This document shows positions 38,754 to 48,519 of a stretch of 64,000 bases of DNA, piece by piece. A model generated the notes under the pieces. It saw only the letters and a list, made by a program, of their open reading frames with translations. It was not told the DNA's origin and did no database searches. Origin of the DNA: Bacillus sp. REN10 (GTDB lineage Bacteria; Bacillota; Bacilli; Bacillales; Domibacillaceae). The DNA lies in the NCBI RefSeq assembly GCF_016820555.1, contig NZ_JADHDW010000002.1:257736-321735 (forward strand), in the 5' to 3' direction. The first letter of the stretch is position 1; every line of letters starts with the position of its first letter. Both the position numbers and the translations under genes were made by a program.

Positions 38754-38786
38754 CGAGACCTACATCATAGAGCGGAGGTAGAGCTT

Positions 38787-39650
38787 TTGACAATTCAATG
38801 GTTTCCCGGCCATATGGCCAAAGCAAGAAGAGAAGTAACAGAGAAATTAAAACTGGTTGATATTATATTTGAGCTAGTAGATGCTAGGCTTCCCATCTCA
38901 TCTAGAAACCCAATGATTGATGAGATTATTCAGCAAAAGCCTCGACTAGTTCTGCTTAATAAGGCCGATTTAGCTGATCCGGCAATGACAACTAAATGGT
39001 TAGCTTATTTTGAAAAAGAAGGAATTAAAGCATTGCCGATCAACTCTCAAGCGGGTAGTGGGTTGCAAATGATTAGCAAAGCGGCTAAAGAAGTATTAAA
39101 AGAAAAACTTGAGCGCATGAAGTCCCGTGGAATTAGACCGAGAGCGATTCGGGCGATGATCGTCGGAATACCAAACGTCGGAAAATCCACATTGATTAAC
39201 CGATTAGCTAAAAAAAATATCGCAAAAACAGGAAATATGCCAGGTGTTACAAAGGCTCAGCAATGGATTAAAGCCGGCAAAGAGATGGAGCTGTTAGATA
39301 CACCAGGAATTCTTTGGCCGAAGTTTGAAGATCCTGAAACAGGGTATAAACTGGCATTAACCGGTGCAATCAAGGATGCGATTTTAAATTTGCAGGATGT
39401 TGCGGTATTTGCTCTCCGCTTTTTAGAAAGAAATTATCCTGAAAGATTAAAAGAGCGGTATGAGATGGAAGTGTTATTTGATGAAGTGGTCGATGTCTTT
39501 AACCATATCGGAAAATTAAGAGGTTGTTTAATCAGCAAATATGAAGTCGACTATGATAAAACAGCTGAGGTGATTATTCGTGATATTCGCGGAGAAAAAC
39601 TCGGTAGGTTGACTTTTGATGATCCTGACTACCTTTTCCTTCCTCAATAA
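38787..39650 (+). CDS. rbgA: ribosome biogenesis GTPase RbgA
   Basis: A circularly permuted GTPase needed for late 50S assembly (incorporation of L16, L27 and L36). 287 residues, [18 protein letters not shown]4 NKADL and SAKEV-like elements precede G1 GIPNVGKST near 128, with G3 [10 protein letters not shown] after it. A C-terminal ANTAR-like RNA-binding domain follows. The start is TTG 38787 behind CGGAGGTAG. It lies 33 bp after lepB. Confidence 0.95.
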   Translation: MTIQWFPGHMAKARREVTEKLKLVDIIFELVDARLPISSRNPMIDEIIQQKPRLVLLNKADLADPAMTTKWLAYFEKEGIKALPINSQAGSGLQMISKAAKEVLKEKLERMKSRGIRPRAIRAMIVGIPNVGKSTLINRLAKKNIAKTGNMPGVTKAQQWIKAGKEMELLDTPGILWPKFEDPETGYKLALTGAIKDAILNLQDVAVFALRFLERNYPERLKERYEMEVLFDEVVDVFNHIGKLRGCLISKYEVDYDKTAEVIIRDIRGEKLGRLTFDDPDYLFLPQ

Positions 39651-39658
39651 CGAAAAGT

Positions 39659-39688
39659 AAAGGTCCTTAAAAAGGGCCTTTATTTCAT
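39659..39688 (+). terminator. intrinsic terminator after rbgA
   Basis: AAAGGTCC (39659–39666) pairs with GGGCCTTT (39674–39681), with one G–U pair and a loop of seven, followed by an interrupted T run. It is weaker than the rplS terminator. Confidence 0.65.
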
Positions 39689-39751
39689 TTCTGAGCATCC
39701 GATATAAAGAGAAAGCGTATTGAAGGCAATGATGTAAGAAAGGACAATAAC

Positions 39752-40513
39752 ATGGCACAATCTGTATCTGAAGTGAAAGCATTACTCAAAGAAATTCAAT
39801 CGCAAGAAGATCCGCGTTTTAAACCGTTATTGGATGATTCCCGTAAAGGCGTTCAGCAAGCTTTGCGACAATGGTATAGAGCGCAGGAGAAATTGGAACA
39901 AGAGCGCCTGGAGTATCAGGAAATGTTGAAATACGAGCAACGATTAATCGATCAAGGAATGACTTATATAGCCGGGGTCGATGAAGTGGGACGAGGCCCG
40001 CTTGCCGGTCCGGTTGTTGCTGCTGCTGTCATCTTACCTATAAACTTTTATTTACCAGGATTAAATGATTCAAAGAAACTAAGTGAAACGAAAAGACAGC
40101 AATTTTATGATGTGATTATCGAACAAGCAGATGTGGGTATTGGGATTGTCTCTTCCGAAGAGATTGATCAGATCAATATTTATGAAGCAACTAAGCACGC
40201 GATGAAAAGAGCTATTTCTGCTCTTAAAACCTTGCCCGAGCATTTGCTGATTGACGCCATGAAACTGGATGTACCGATTAGTCAAACATCGATTATTAAA
40301 GGGGATGCACACAGTGTTTCGATTGCTGCGGCTTCAGTAGCAGCGAAAGTCACGAGAGATCGACTGATGAAGGAATATGCCGCTGTTTATCCGCACTATG
40401 GGTTTGAAAAGAATATGGGATACGGTACGAAAGAACATTTACAAGGATTGCAAACATTTGGGCCAAGTGATATTCATCGCAAAACCTTTGCACCTGTGAA
40501 AGAGATGCTTTAG
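39752..40513 (+). CDS. rnhB: ribonuclease HII
   Basis: It cleaves RNA in RNA–DNA hybrids, including single ribonucleotides in DNA. 253 residues. An N-terminal helical extension of about 70 residues, typical of Bacillus RNase HII, precedes the catalytic core with the [12 protein letters not shown] motif (Asp77, Glu78), DSKKLS and LLIDAMKLD. Late segments are [13 protein letters not shown] and [11 protein letters not shown]. The ATG is preceded by AAGGAC, a moderate site. It is followed by the FliK-like gene. Confidence 0.96.
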   Translation: MAQSVSEVKALLKEIQSQEDPRFKPLLDDSRKGVQQALRQWYRAQEKLEQERLEYQEMLKYEQRLIDQGMTYIAGVDEVGRGPLAGPVVAAAVILPINFYLPGLNDSKKLSETKRQQFYDVIIEQADVGIGIVSSEEIDQINIYEATKHAMKRAISALKTLPEHLLIDAMKLDVPISQTSIIKGDAHSVSIAAASVAAKVTRDRLMKEYAAVYPHYGFEKNMGYGTKEHLQGLQTFGPSDIHRKTFAPVKEML

Positions 40514-40541
40514 GCGGAGAAATAATAAGGAGGGAGAAACC

Positions 40542-42431
40542 TTGAATATTGAGCTAACTTCAATGAATAAAAGTTTAGTCGGCAAGGAAAAGCCTTTGCA
40601 ATTAAGCGAGGGGCAAATGTTTTCTGGAAAAGTGGTCAAAATTCTTTCACATGATATGGCAGAGATTATGGTTGGCTCTAATAAAATAATTGCTAAACTA
40701 GAAGCACCACTGCAAGCAGGCGAACGCTACTTGTTTCATGTTACCTCTGTTGAAAATGGACTTGAATTAAAGGTAATGTCCACTCCTAGTTCGTTGAAAG
40801 ATAACATTCAGCAAATGACTGAGTCTATTTTAAAACAGCTAACGCTACCTCTCACGAAAGAAAATAAAGCCTTTGTGCAATTCATGATGAAGGAAGGATT
40901 ACCGCTAACAAAGGATCTAGTGATAAAGACAGGAGAATGGTTGACCAAGTCCGGTATCAACGAAGGCATCCAAGCAATGAAAGTGATGATTGATCGTTCA
41001 CTTCCATTTACAAAGGATATCTTTCAGGCACTAGTCAGCGCGCAATCTCCAGTTAGTTTCGGCAAGTTAACAGAACAGTTAGCCACAAACTTGCAAAATT
41101 TCACTAATCCTCCCGAGTCCGCTGTCCAGTTATTAAAAACGATTCAAGAATGGCGACAGCCAATTAACGCACGTACGATTCAACAGGCGTTGACGTCCCT
41201 AATAGAAATTGCTGCTCAATCTGATCGACCCAGCAGCGAAAAGAATGCAGCTCTTCAGCTATTAAAATCCGTCGGACTTGTTCCGAGTTCAGCTGCGACG
41301 ATTGATGGGGCTTTAGAAACAGTTATTCAACAATGGAAGATACCGAATACTATGAGAGGAGAGTTGAGCGGAAATACCCAGAAGTTGCCGATTCATGCAG
41401 CGGTCAATGAGTTGCAGACTGCTGTGACTCAACTGCTGACAGAACCGAATAGTCAAACCGTTGAAAGAGTGAGACAAGCTTTGCTAAATCTGTCTCAGCA
41501 GTCTTCCGTCCCGCAAGAAACCTTGGATGAAATCGATTTGTTTATAGCCAATTTAAAGGGAAACAATCGGCCACAAGACCAGCTCCCGACCATGTTTAAA
41601 CTAGCAGCAAAGCTGGTCAGCTTTCATGAGAATCAGTTAGAATCCGGGAGGGTGCTAGCGCTTCTTTTCAATCAAGAACCTGAGACTATTATGCAAAATT
41701 TTCGACAAGAAGCAGCTGCAATTTTAATGAAGCCACAAGCGTCATTGACTCCCGAGGAAGCGCTGTTTCAACAATTGTATGCATCCATCGACGATCAAGC
41801 CAGATTTCAAATGGTAGGAAAAGAGGCCTACGTTTTAATGAAGGAAGCTTTTACTGCGTTAGGGATCGATTTAGAGGCCATACTTGGGTCAAAAAGTGCA
41901 GGAGAGACGAATGTAGAACAAATGATGAAGACGCAGCTATTAACGTTGTTAGGAGAGGAAATTCCGCCAGCAACAAGAGACCTCGCTGAAAAAATGATCG
42001 GCCGCATGAATGCTCAACATATTTTGTCAGCGGAAAATGGCCCGCTTCAACAATTAATTATGCAGATACCCCTCAATTTATTCGGATTTCAAACAGATTT
42101 AACGTTGCAATGGTCGGGAAGAAAAAATGAAAATGGTCAGCTTGATCCTAACTATTGTCGAGTGCTTTTTTACTTAAATCTTGAACATCTACAAGAGATG
42201 GTCATTGATATGCAAGTACAAAACCGAATCATTAGTTTGCAAATTTTTAATGATACTCCGGGCATTCAAACGATGGCTACTCCGATGGTACCGGCTTTAA
42301 AAGCGGCCATAGAGTCAAAAGGTTATCAGTTGTCAACTGTGCAATTTAAACAATCACAACAAAAGAGCGTATCGCCTTTTGTCCAAGCCATGAATGAACA
42401 GACATATGCAGGGGTGGATATTCGAATATGA
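40542..42431 (+). CDS. ylqG: YlqG-like protein with FliK-type C-terminal domain
   Basis: A 629-residue protein starting at TTG 40542 behind AAGGAGGG. It stands where B. subtilis has the uncharacterised ylqG. Most of it (about 60–480) is helical and rich in Gln and Leu, with no signal peptide or membrane helix. The last 130 residues resemble the flagellar hook-length (Flg_hook) fold: PLNLFGFQTDLTLQWSGRK, YLNLEHLQEMVIDMQVQNR and a GYQLSTVQF-type end. It overlaps the FlhB-like gene by 4 bp. A FliK-like role paired with that partner is inferred. A proper fliK is present separately near 61 kb. Confidence 0.72.
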   Translation: MNIELTSMNKSLVGKEKPLQLSEGQMFSGKVVKILSHDMAEIMVGSNKIIAKLEAPLQAGERYLFHVTSVENGLELKVMSTPSSLKDNIQQMTESILKQLTLPLTKENKAFVQFMMKEGLPLTKDLVIKTGEWLTKSGINEGIQAMKVMIDRSLPFTKDIFQALVSAQSPVSFGKLTEQLATNLQNFTNPPESAVQLLKTIQEWRQPINARTIQQALTSLIEIAAQSDRPSSEKNAALQLLKSVGLVPSSAATIDGALETVIQQWKIPNTMRGELSGNTQKLPIHAAVNELQTAVTQLLTEPNSQTVERVRQALLNLSQQSSVPQETLDEIDLFIANLKGNNRPQDQLPTMFKLAAKLVSFHENQLESGRVLALLFNQEPETIMQNFRQEAAAILMKPQASLTPEEALFQQLYASIDDQARFQMVGKEAYVLMKEAFTALGIDLEAILGSKSAGETNVEQMMKTQLLTLLGEEIPPATRDLAEKMIGRMNAQHILSAENGPLQQLIMQIPLNLFGFQTDLTLQWSGRKNENGQLDPNYCRVLFYLNLEHLQEMVIDMQVQNRIISLQIFNDTPGIQTMATPMVPALKAAIESKGYQLSTVQFKQSQQKSVSPFVQAMNEQTYAGVDIRI

Positions 42432-42700
42432 AACAAGCAGAAAAAAGAATGCAAGCAGCCGCCTTATCTTATCAGCCGGGGCAACATGCTCCGACGCTAT
42501 TAGCGAAAGGAAAAGGAAAAATCGCTGAAAGTATTATTGAGAAAGCGAAGGAGCATAAGATTCCAATTCAGGAAGATCCGAACCTTGTGGAGCTTTTAGG
42601 TAAACTCGAAATCAATGAGTCGATTCCTGAGGAGTTATATCAAGCGGTAGCAGAAGTATTCGCTTTTGTTTATCGGCTTGATCAGCAGAGGAAAAAATAA
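42428..42700 (+). CDS. ylqH: stand-alone FlhB C-terminal-domain-like protein YlqH
   Basis: A 90-residue soluble protein matching the cytoplasmic tail of the export switch FlhB: AALSYQPGQHAPTLLAKGKG (about 12–31), IAESIIEKAKEHKIPI, and IPEELYQAVAEVFAFVY. The membrane part is absent, and so is the NPTH autocleavage motif. The start overlaps the YlqG-like stop (ATGA), so the two are translated together. Full FlhB is normally encoded farther along the fla/che operon, beyond this window. Its function is unknown to me; similar free-standing tails occur next to rnhB in Bacillus. Confidence 0.85.
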   Translation: MKQAEKRMQAAALSYQPGQHAPTLLAKGKGKIAESIIEKAKEHKIPIQEDPNLVELLGKLEINESIPEELYQAVAEVFAFVYRLDQQRKK

Positions 42701-42842
42701 AAAAACAGGTGTAAATTTTTTAATCTGGGACAACATAAAAAAGGCTGCGTTACTCACGGTTGATGCTTTAATAAAGTTCAAAAGCAATGAAACAATTAAG
42801 AAAAAATAAAAAATTGGAACAACAAACAAAAATATGTCCAAA

Positions 42843-42872
42843 TTGTAGACATAAATAACGACTTTATATACA
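42843..42872 (+). promoter_or_regulatory. weak promoter candidate for sucCD
   Basis: TTGTAG (42843–42848) and TATACA (42867–42872) are 18 bp apart, 45 bp before sucC. A short palindrome TATGTC–GACATA (42833–42853) overlaps the -35. The rest of the 217-bp gap between ylqH and sucC is AT-rich and holds no gene I can see. Confidence 0.35.
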
Positions 42873-42917
42873 ATGAAAGCGCAGTCTACTTTTTTTGAGA
42901 TTGATAGGAGGATCAGT

Positions 42918-44081
42918 ATGAATATCCATGAGTATCAAGGTAAAGAAATCCTCAGAAGTTACGGGGTAGCCGTTCCAAACGGTAAAGTTGCATTCTCTGT
43001 TGAAGAAGCAGTAGAAGCAGCGAAAGAATTAGGGACAGAAGTTTGTGTAGTTAAAGCGCAGATTCATGCAGGTGGCCGCGGGAAAGCAGGCGGAGTAAAA
43101 GTAGCAAAAAATATCGACGAAGTGCGTACATATGCAGAAGAAATTCTCGGTAAAACGCTTATCACACATCAAAATGCTCCAGACGGAACAGAAGTAAAAC
43201 GCTTACTAATTGAAGAAGGCTGTGGTATTCAAAAAGAATATTACATCGGTCTTGTTCTTGATCGTGCGACTTCAAAAGTTGTGTTAATGGCTTCTGAAGA
43301 AGGTGGAACAGAAATTGAAGAAGTAGCAGCGGCTACTCCTGAGAAAATTTTCAAAGAAGTCATTGATCCAGTAACAGGGTTAATGCCATACCAAGCGCGT
43401 CGTATTGCGTTCAATATTAACATTCCGGCGCACCTTGTAAATAAAGCAGTGAAATTTATGATGGGTCTTTATACGGCATTTGTTGAAAAAGACGCTTCAA
43501 TCGCTGAAATTAACCCATTAGTAGTTACTGGCGACGGTAATGTGATGGCGTTAGATGCGAAATGGAACTTTGATTCCAATGCATTATACCGTCATAAAGA
43601 TATTTTAGAATATCGTGATTTAGCAGAAGAAGATCCAAAAGAAATTGAAGCATCTAAATACGACTTAAGCTATATCTCTCTTGATGGTAACATCGGTTGT
43701 ATGGTTAATGGTGCAGGTCTTGCAATGGCAACGATGGACATCATTAAACATTATGGCGGAGACCCAGCTAACTTCCTTGATGTTGGTGGCGGCGCGACAG
43801 CTGAAAAGGTAACAGAAGCATTCAAAATCATTCTTTCTGACCAAAATGTGAAAGGAATTTTCGTTAACATTTTCGGCGGAATTATGAAGTGTGACGTAAT
43901 CGCGACGGGCGTTGTTGAAGCGGCTAAACAAGTAGGTCTTTCTGTGCCATTAGTGGTACGTCTAGAAGGAACAAACGTTGACTTAGGAAAGCAAATTTTA
44001 AGTGAATCTGATATCAACATTGTAGCTGCTGAGTCTATGGCTGATGGCGCGCAAAAAATCGTTGAGCTTGTTAGCAAATAA
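42918..44081 (+). CDS. sucC: succinyl-CoA synthetase, beta subunit (ADP-forming)
   Basis: The TCA-cycle enzyme making succinate and ATP from succinyl-CoA; this subunit binds nucleotide. 387 residues from ATG 42918 ([17 protein letters not shown]), behind AGGAGG. A 15-codon in-frame extension lacks a site. The ATP-grasp domain includes [17 protein letters not shown] and EINPLVV. The C-terminal CoA-ligase domain has FLDVGGGA and [13 protein letters not shown]. sucD follows after 36 bp. Confidence 0.96.
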   Translation: MNIHEYQGKEILRSYGVAVPNGKVAFSVEEAVEAAKELGTEVCVVKAQIHAGGRGKAGGVKVAKNIDEVRTYAEEILGKTLITHQNAPDGTEVKRLLIEEGCGIQKEYYIGLVLDRATSKVVLMASEEGGTEIEEVAAATPEKIFKEVIDPVTGLMPYQARRIAFNINIPAHLVNKAVKFMMGLYTAFVEKDASIAEINPLVVTGDGNVMALDAKWNFDSNALYRHKDILEYRDLAEEDPKEIEASKYDLSYISLDGNIGCMVNGAGLAMATMDIIKHYGGDPANFLDVGGGATAEKVTEAFKIILSDQNVKGIFVNIFGGIMKCDVIATGVVEAAKQVGLSVPLVVRLEGTNVDLGKQILSESDINIVAAESMADGAQKIVELVSK

Positions 44082-44117
44082 TTTCAGAGAGTTGACAATC
44101 GAAAGGCAGGTATAGGC

Positions 44118-45020
44118 ATGAGTGTATTTATTAATAAAGATACGAAAGTAATCGTTCAAGGTATTACTGGTTCTACTGCTCTTTTCCATACAAAGCAAAT
44201 GCTTGAGTACGGTACGAAAATCGTTGGTGGAGTAACACCGGGTAAAGGCGGAACAGAAGTAGAAGGAGTTCCTGTATTCAATACAGTGGAAGACGCTGTG
44301 AAAGCTACTGGAGCAAACGCTTCTGTCATTTACGTTCCAGCTCCATTTGCTGCAGATGCGATTGTGGAAGCGGTAGACGCTGAACTTGACTTAGTGATTT
44401 GTATTACAGAGCATATCCCAGTTCTGGATATGGTGAAAGTAAAACGCTATATGCAAGATAAGAAAACTCGCTTAGTTGGACCAAACTGTCCTGGTGTGAT
44501 TACACCTGGCGAATGTAAAATTGGTATCATGCCTGGCTACATTCATACAAAAGGTCATGTGGGCGTTGTTTCCCGCTCTGGTACATTAACGTACGAAGCG
44601 GTTCATCAATTATCACAAGCTGGTATCGGTCAATCAACAGCTGTTGGAATTGGCGGCGACCCTGTAAACGGAACGGATTTCATTGATGTCTTAAAAGCAT
44701 TCAATGAAGATCCAGAAACAAAAGCTGTCATCATGATCGGTGAAATTGGTGGAACAGCTGAAGAAGAAGCTGCATTATGGGTGAAAGAAAACATGACGAA
44801 GCCAGTTGTTGGCTTTATCGGCGGACGTACAGCACCTCCAGGAAAACGTATGGGCCACGCTGGTGCGATTATTTCTGGCGGAAAAGGGACAGCTGATGAA
44901 AAAATCCGCGTCATGAACGAGTGCGGCATTAAAGTAGCTGAAACACCATCAGTAATGGGTGAAACGTTAATCGAAGTCATTAAAGAAAAAGGTATTTATG
45001 ACGAGTGCAAAACTCATTAA
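44118..45020 (+). CDS. sucD: succinyl-CoA synthetase, alpha subunit
   Basis: The CoA-binding and phosphohistidine subunit, 300 residues. [16 protein letters not shown] at the N-terminus binds Co[11 protein letters not shown] and [14 protein letters not shown] follow, and the phosphorylated His247 lies in [13 protein letters not shown]. The ATG is behind AGGCAGG. It is followed by a terminator that closes the sucCD unit. Confidence 0.97.
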   Translation: MSVFINKDTKVIVQGITGSTALFHTKQMLEYGTKIVGGVTPGKGGTEVEGVPVFNTVEDAVKATGANASVIYVPAPFAADAIVEAVDAELDLVICITEHIPVLDMVKVKRYMQDKKTRLVGPNCPGVITPGECKIGIMPGYIHTKGHVGVVSRSGTLTYEAVHQLSQAGIGQSTAVGIGGDPVNGTDFIDVLKAFNEDPETKAVIMIGEIGGTAEEEAALWVKENMTKPVVGFIGGRTAPPGKRMGHAGAIISGGKGTADEKIRVMNECGIKVAETPSVMGETLIEVIKEKGIYDECKTH

Positions 45021-45041
45021 TTTGTGCCTAATATAGGTGAT

Positions 45042-45080
45042 AGCAGCCTCATATCGTAAGACATGGGGCTGTTTCTCTTA
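45042..45080 (+). terminator. intrinsic terminator after sucD
   Basis: CAGCCTCAT (45044–45052) faces ATGGGGCTG (45063–45071), with one G–U pair and a ten-base loop, then TTTCTCTTA. Just downstream is a second perfect inverted repeat, AGTCATC/GATGACT (45083–45117), with no T run. Confidence 0.72.
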
Positions 45081-45174
45081 TAAGTCATCATGTTGATTCT
45101 TGATGTGTCGGATGACTATTTTGGCTTATAAATAAGTCAAAAGCGGCATCATTAAAAAAGGGGGAGTTTGTCCT

Positions 45175-46050
45175 GTGGACCTGTTCACAAAAAAGCTTAT
45201 TCACTTACAGCATTGTCCATCAATAGGTTGGAAATCCATCTATTTATTATTAAAACAAGATCCGTCTTTAGAAGGGTTGTATAATTATTCAACTTCCTAT
45301 TATTCTTCCTTATTAAACATCCCAAATTCTCAATCCTCTCAGATTATTAAACACTTACAACAACCTATTGAACCCACTCTTAAACTATACAAATCAAAAA
45401 ATATCTCCTTTATTCCTCTTTCTAGTGAAAAGTACCCCGAACTTTTATTGAATCTGCCACAGCCTCCTTGGGGATTGTACGCGTTAGGGGATCTCTCTTT
45501 GCTTTCAGCTGAACGAAAGTTGGCGATCGTTGGAGCTAGAAAAGCAAGTGAGTATGGCTTGCGGTCCATCCAATTGCTTATGCCTAAACTAGTAGAACAT
45601 CATTGTGTCATCGTTAGTGGTTTAGCAAAAGGGATAGATACAATGGCTCATAAAGAAGCAATGAAACTATCTGGCCGTACTATAGCGGTGATCGCCGGCG
45701 GATTTAATCACTTGTATCCAGCAGAAAACATTGAGCTTGCTCGTCAAATGGCGAAATCTCAACTCATCCTATCAGAATATCCTCCTACTGTCCGCCCGGC
45801 AAAATGGCAATTTCCAGCTAGAAATCGAATTATAAGCGGTCTTTCACTTGGGACATTGGTTGTACAGGCTAGAAAAAGGAGCGGCTCGTTAATTACTGCC
45901 TATTGTGCTTTAGAACAAGGAAGAGAAGTATTTTGTATTCCAGGAAACATCACGGATCCTTTATCGGAAGGAACGAATGATTTAATCAATGATGGAGCGA
46001 AACTAGTAAGAACGAGTGAAGATATTTTAGACGAAATTATTAAAATTTGA
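45175..46050 (+). CDS. dprA: DNA processing protein DprA
   Basis: The transformation-linked loader that places RecA on incoming single-stranded DNA. 291 residues. A short N-terminal helical region is followed by the Rossmann-like core: IVGARKASEYG (about 118–128), VSGLAKGIDTMAH, AVIAGGFNHLYPAEN and FPARNRIISGLS. The start is GTG 45175 behind GGGGGAG. The order sucD-dprA-topA matches B. subtilis. It suggests, but does not prove, natural competence. Confidence 0.95.
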   Translation: MDLFTKKLIHLQHCPSIGWKSIYLLLKQDPSLEGLYNYSTSYYSSLLNIPNSQSSQIIKHLQQPIEPTLKLYKSKNISFIPLSSEKYPELLLNLPQPPWGLYALGDLSLLSAERKLAIVGARKASEYGLRSIQLLMPKLVEHHCVIVSGLAKGIDTMAHKEAMKLSGRTIAVIAGGFNHLYPAENIELARQMAKSQLILSEYPPTVRPAKWQFPARNRIISGLSLGTLVVQARKRSGSLITAYCALEQGREVFCIPGNITDPLSEGTNDLINDGAKLVRTSEDILDEIIKI

Positions 46051-46092
46051 TGAAAATATAATGAAGAAACTCGGTATAACCGTCTCTTTTTG

Positions 46093-46167
46093 TGATTCTT
46101 TTTGGAAAGTTTTTAAAAAAAAGGTTGCAATTCTTTGTAATCTGTATTAAATTTTGCAAAAGAATCA
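46093..46167. promoter_or_regulatory. inverted repeat around a promoter candidate upstream of topA
   Basis: TGATTCTTTT (46093–46102) and AAAAGAATCA (46158–46167) are perfect complements 55 bp apart. Between them, TTGCAA (46125–46130) and TAAATT (46148–46153) are 17 bp apart. The layout could be an operator pair around a promoter or the base of a long hairpin. Confidence 0.4.
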
Positions 46168-46239
46168 TGATTTTTAATTATAGAGAAGATGAAATAATTA
46201 TACAGTGAAAACGAAATAGAAAAAATAAACGTAAATTCA

Positions 46240-46268
46240 TTGACAATATTTATTCCGGCAGATAATAA
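46240..46268 (+). promoter_or_regulatory. sigma-A promoter candidate of topA
   Basis: TTGACA (46240–46245) is followed after 17 bp by TAATAA (46263–46268), 45 bp before the topA ATG. The -35 is perfect and the -10 is moderate. Confidence 0.6.
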
Positions 46269-46313
46269 TGTTTGTTACATCTATTTATTTTCACCTCTAG
46301 GGGAGGTTTTTGT

Positions 46314-48392
46314 ATGTCAGATTATTTAGTAATAGTGGAATCCCCTGCAAAAGCAAAAACGATTGAACGTTATTTGGGGAAGAAATATAAAGTGAAAGCA
46401 TCCATGGGACATGTGCGCGATCTACCCAAAAGTCAGATGGGTGTAGATATAAATCATCAATATGAACCGAAATATATAACGATTCGCGGAAAAGGTCCCG
46501 TTTTAAAAGAATTAAAAACAGCAGCCAAAAAAGCAAAGAAAATTTATCTTGCAGCTGACCCGGACAGAGAAGGGGAAGCCATTGCTTGGCATTTAGCGCA
46601 CAGCTTGAATTTGGATATTTCTTCGGACTGCCGTGTTGTTTTTAATGAAATTACAAAAGATGCTATTAAAGAGTCTTTTAAACATCCAAGACCGATTAAC
46701 ATGGATCTTGTTGATGCTCAACAAGCACGGAGAATATTAGATCGGCTTGTGGGCTATAACATCAGCCCTCTTCTTTGGAAGAAAGTCAAAAAAGGTCTTA
46801 GTGCAGGAAGAGTGCAGTCGGTGGCGTTACGACTAATTATTGACCGCGAAAAAGAAATTCAACATTTTCAACCAGAAGAATATTGGACGATTGATGCGAA
46901 GTTTTTGAAGGGACAAGATACATTCCAAGCGACGTTTTACGGGAAAGCTGGGAAGAAAGTAGCTCTGCAATCAGAGGAAGACGTGAAAGCCATCCTTTCA
47001 GCCATTCAAGGCAATGAATTTCAGCTGGCAAGTGTGACAAAGAAAGAGCGAAAAAGAAATCCGGCTCCACCATTTACGACATCATCTTTACAGCAGGAAG
47101 CAGCACGTAAACTGAATTTTAGAGCGAAGAAAACGATGATGCTTGCTCAGCAACTGTATGAAGGGATCGATCTCGGGAAAGAAGGAACAGTTGGTTTAAT
47201 TACGTATATGAGAACGGACTCCACTAGGATTTCTGAAATAGCGCAAAAAGAAGCATACGATTATGTGAAAGGGACCCATGGGGAAGAGTTCACAACAAAA
47301 GCAGCGCCTAAAAAAGAAAAAAAACAATCGAATGCTCAAGATGCACATGAAGCGATTCGTCCTACGAGTATTTTAAAAGAGCCAAGCAGCCTGAAAAACT
47401 TTTTATCGAGAGATCAACTTCGCTTATACAAATTGATTTGGGAGCGATTCCTTGCTAGTCAAATGGCCCCAGCCGTGATGGACACGGTGAGTGCTGATGT
47501 AGTCAATGGGGAAATAACATTTCGTGCAACCGGTTCCAAAATTAAATTCCCTGGATTTATGAAGGTATACGTTGAAGGATCGGATGATGGACAAGAAGAA
47601 AAAGAAAAGCAATTGCCCAACTTAGAAGTGGGGGACAAGGTGACGTCGGAAGAAATTGATCCGAAACAGCATTTCACTCAGCCTCCACCAAGATACACGG
47701 AAGCCCGTCTTGTGAAAACACTTGAAGAACTTGGTATTGGCCGACCATCAACTTTTGCACCGACGCTAGATACGATTCAAAAACGCGGCTATGTTGCATT
47801 AGACAACAAACGCTTTGTTCCGACAGAGTTAGGTGAAATTGTTCATGAATTAATGGTTGAATTTTTCTCTGACATTATTGACGTAGAGTTTACTGCGAAA
47901 ATGGAAAGAGATCTCGATGGAGTGGAAGAGGGACAAGTTGAATGGGTTCAGGTGATTGATGAATTTTATCAAGGGTTTGAGCAGCACTTAGTTAAGGCAG
48001 AAGCCGAGATGGAGCAAGTCGAGATTAAAGATGAACCAGCAGGTGAAGATTGTGAAGTTTGTGGTCATCCGATGGTCTTCAAAATGGGGAGATATGGGAA
48101 ATTTATGGCTTGCTCTAATTTTCCTGATTGCCGAAATACAAAAGCTATTGTGAAAGAGATCGGTGTGAAATGTCCGAAATGTAAAGAAGGTAATATAATA
48201 GAAAGAAAAAGTAAAAAACGACGAATTTTTTACGGTTGCGATCACTTTCCAGAATGTGATTTTCTATCATGGGATAAGCCGATTGAAAGAAAATGTCCAA
48301 AATGCGAGCAATTGCTGATCGAAAAGAAATTGAAAAAAGGCGTACAGATTCAATGTACCAATTGTGATTATAAAGAGGAACCACAGACATAA
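46314..48392 (+). CDS. topA: DNA topoisomerase I
   Basis: A type IA topoisomerase that relaxes negative supercoils. 692 residues from ATG 46314 ([20 protein letters not shown]), behind GGGGAGG. The Toprim domain has the EGE/DxD-type [16 protein letters not shown]. The catalytic Tyr298 is in [10 protein letters not shown]. Three C-terminal zinc-finger regions carry paired cysteines (CEVCGHP, CPKCKEG, CPKCEQ with CTNC). A 14-codon extension upstream is rejected because it contains the ribosome site. Confidence 0.96.
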   Translation: MSDYLVIVESPAKAKTIERYLGKKYKVKASMGHVRDLPKSQMGVDINHQYEPKYITIRGKGPVLKELKTAAKKAKKIYLAADPDREGEAIAWHLAHSLNLDISSDCRVVFNEITKDAIKESFKHPRPINMDLVDAQQARRILDRLVGYNISPLLWKKVKKGLSAGRVQSVALRLIIDREKEIQHFQPEEYWTIDAKFLKGQDTFQATFYGKAGKKVALQSEEDVKAILSAIQGNEFQLASVTKKERKRNPAPPFTTSSLQQEAARKLNFRAKKTMMLAQQLYEGIDLGKEGTVGLITYMRTDSTRISEIAQKEAYDYVKGTHGEEFTTKAAPKKEKKQSNAQDAHEAIRPTSILKEPSSLKNFLSRDQLRLYKLIWERFLASQMAPAVMDTVSADVVNGEITFRATGSKIKFPGFMKVYVEGSDDGQEEKEKQLPNLEVGDKVTSEEIDPKQHFTQPPPRYTEARLVKTLEELGIGRPSTFAPTLDTIQKRGYVALDNKRFVPTELGEIVHELMVEFFSDIIDVEFTAKMERDLDGVEEGQVEWVQVIDEFYQGFEQHLVKAEAEMEQVEIKDEPAGEDCEVCGHPMVFKMGRYGKFMACSNFPDCRNTKAIVKEIGVKCPKCKEGNIIERKSKKRRIFYGCDHFPECDFLSWDKPIERKCPKCEQLLIEKKLKKGVQIQCTNCDYKEEPQT

Positions 48393-48416
48393 AAGCGGGG
48401 AGAACCCGCTTTTTTC
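48391..48416 (+). terminator. intrinsic terminator after topA
   Basis: AGCGGG (48394–48399) pairs with CCCGCT (48405–48410), with flanking A and T runs extending the stem, followed by TTTTT. It starts at the topA stop codon. Confidence 0.85.
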
Positions 48417-48519
48417 TGTTTTTTTAGTATATAATGCTTTTTTTATGGGAACGTCTGTTGTACAATGCTGTAGGGATATAATTGTACGTACCACTAATTA
48501 TTCAGGAGGTTATGTAAAG

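Noticed and set aside
42701-42917. Possible small gene or RNA between ylqH and sucC
   Set aside because: The gap is A-rich, with no ribosome site followed by a plausible short frame. A frame joined to sucC from 42873 lacks a ribosome site, while AGGAGG precedes 42918.
46069-46092. Terminator after dprA
   Set aside because: CGGT-ATA-ACCG pairs over only four bases before a mismatch, although a T run follows. It is too weak to list.
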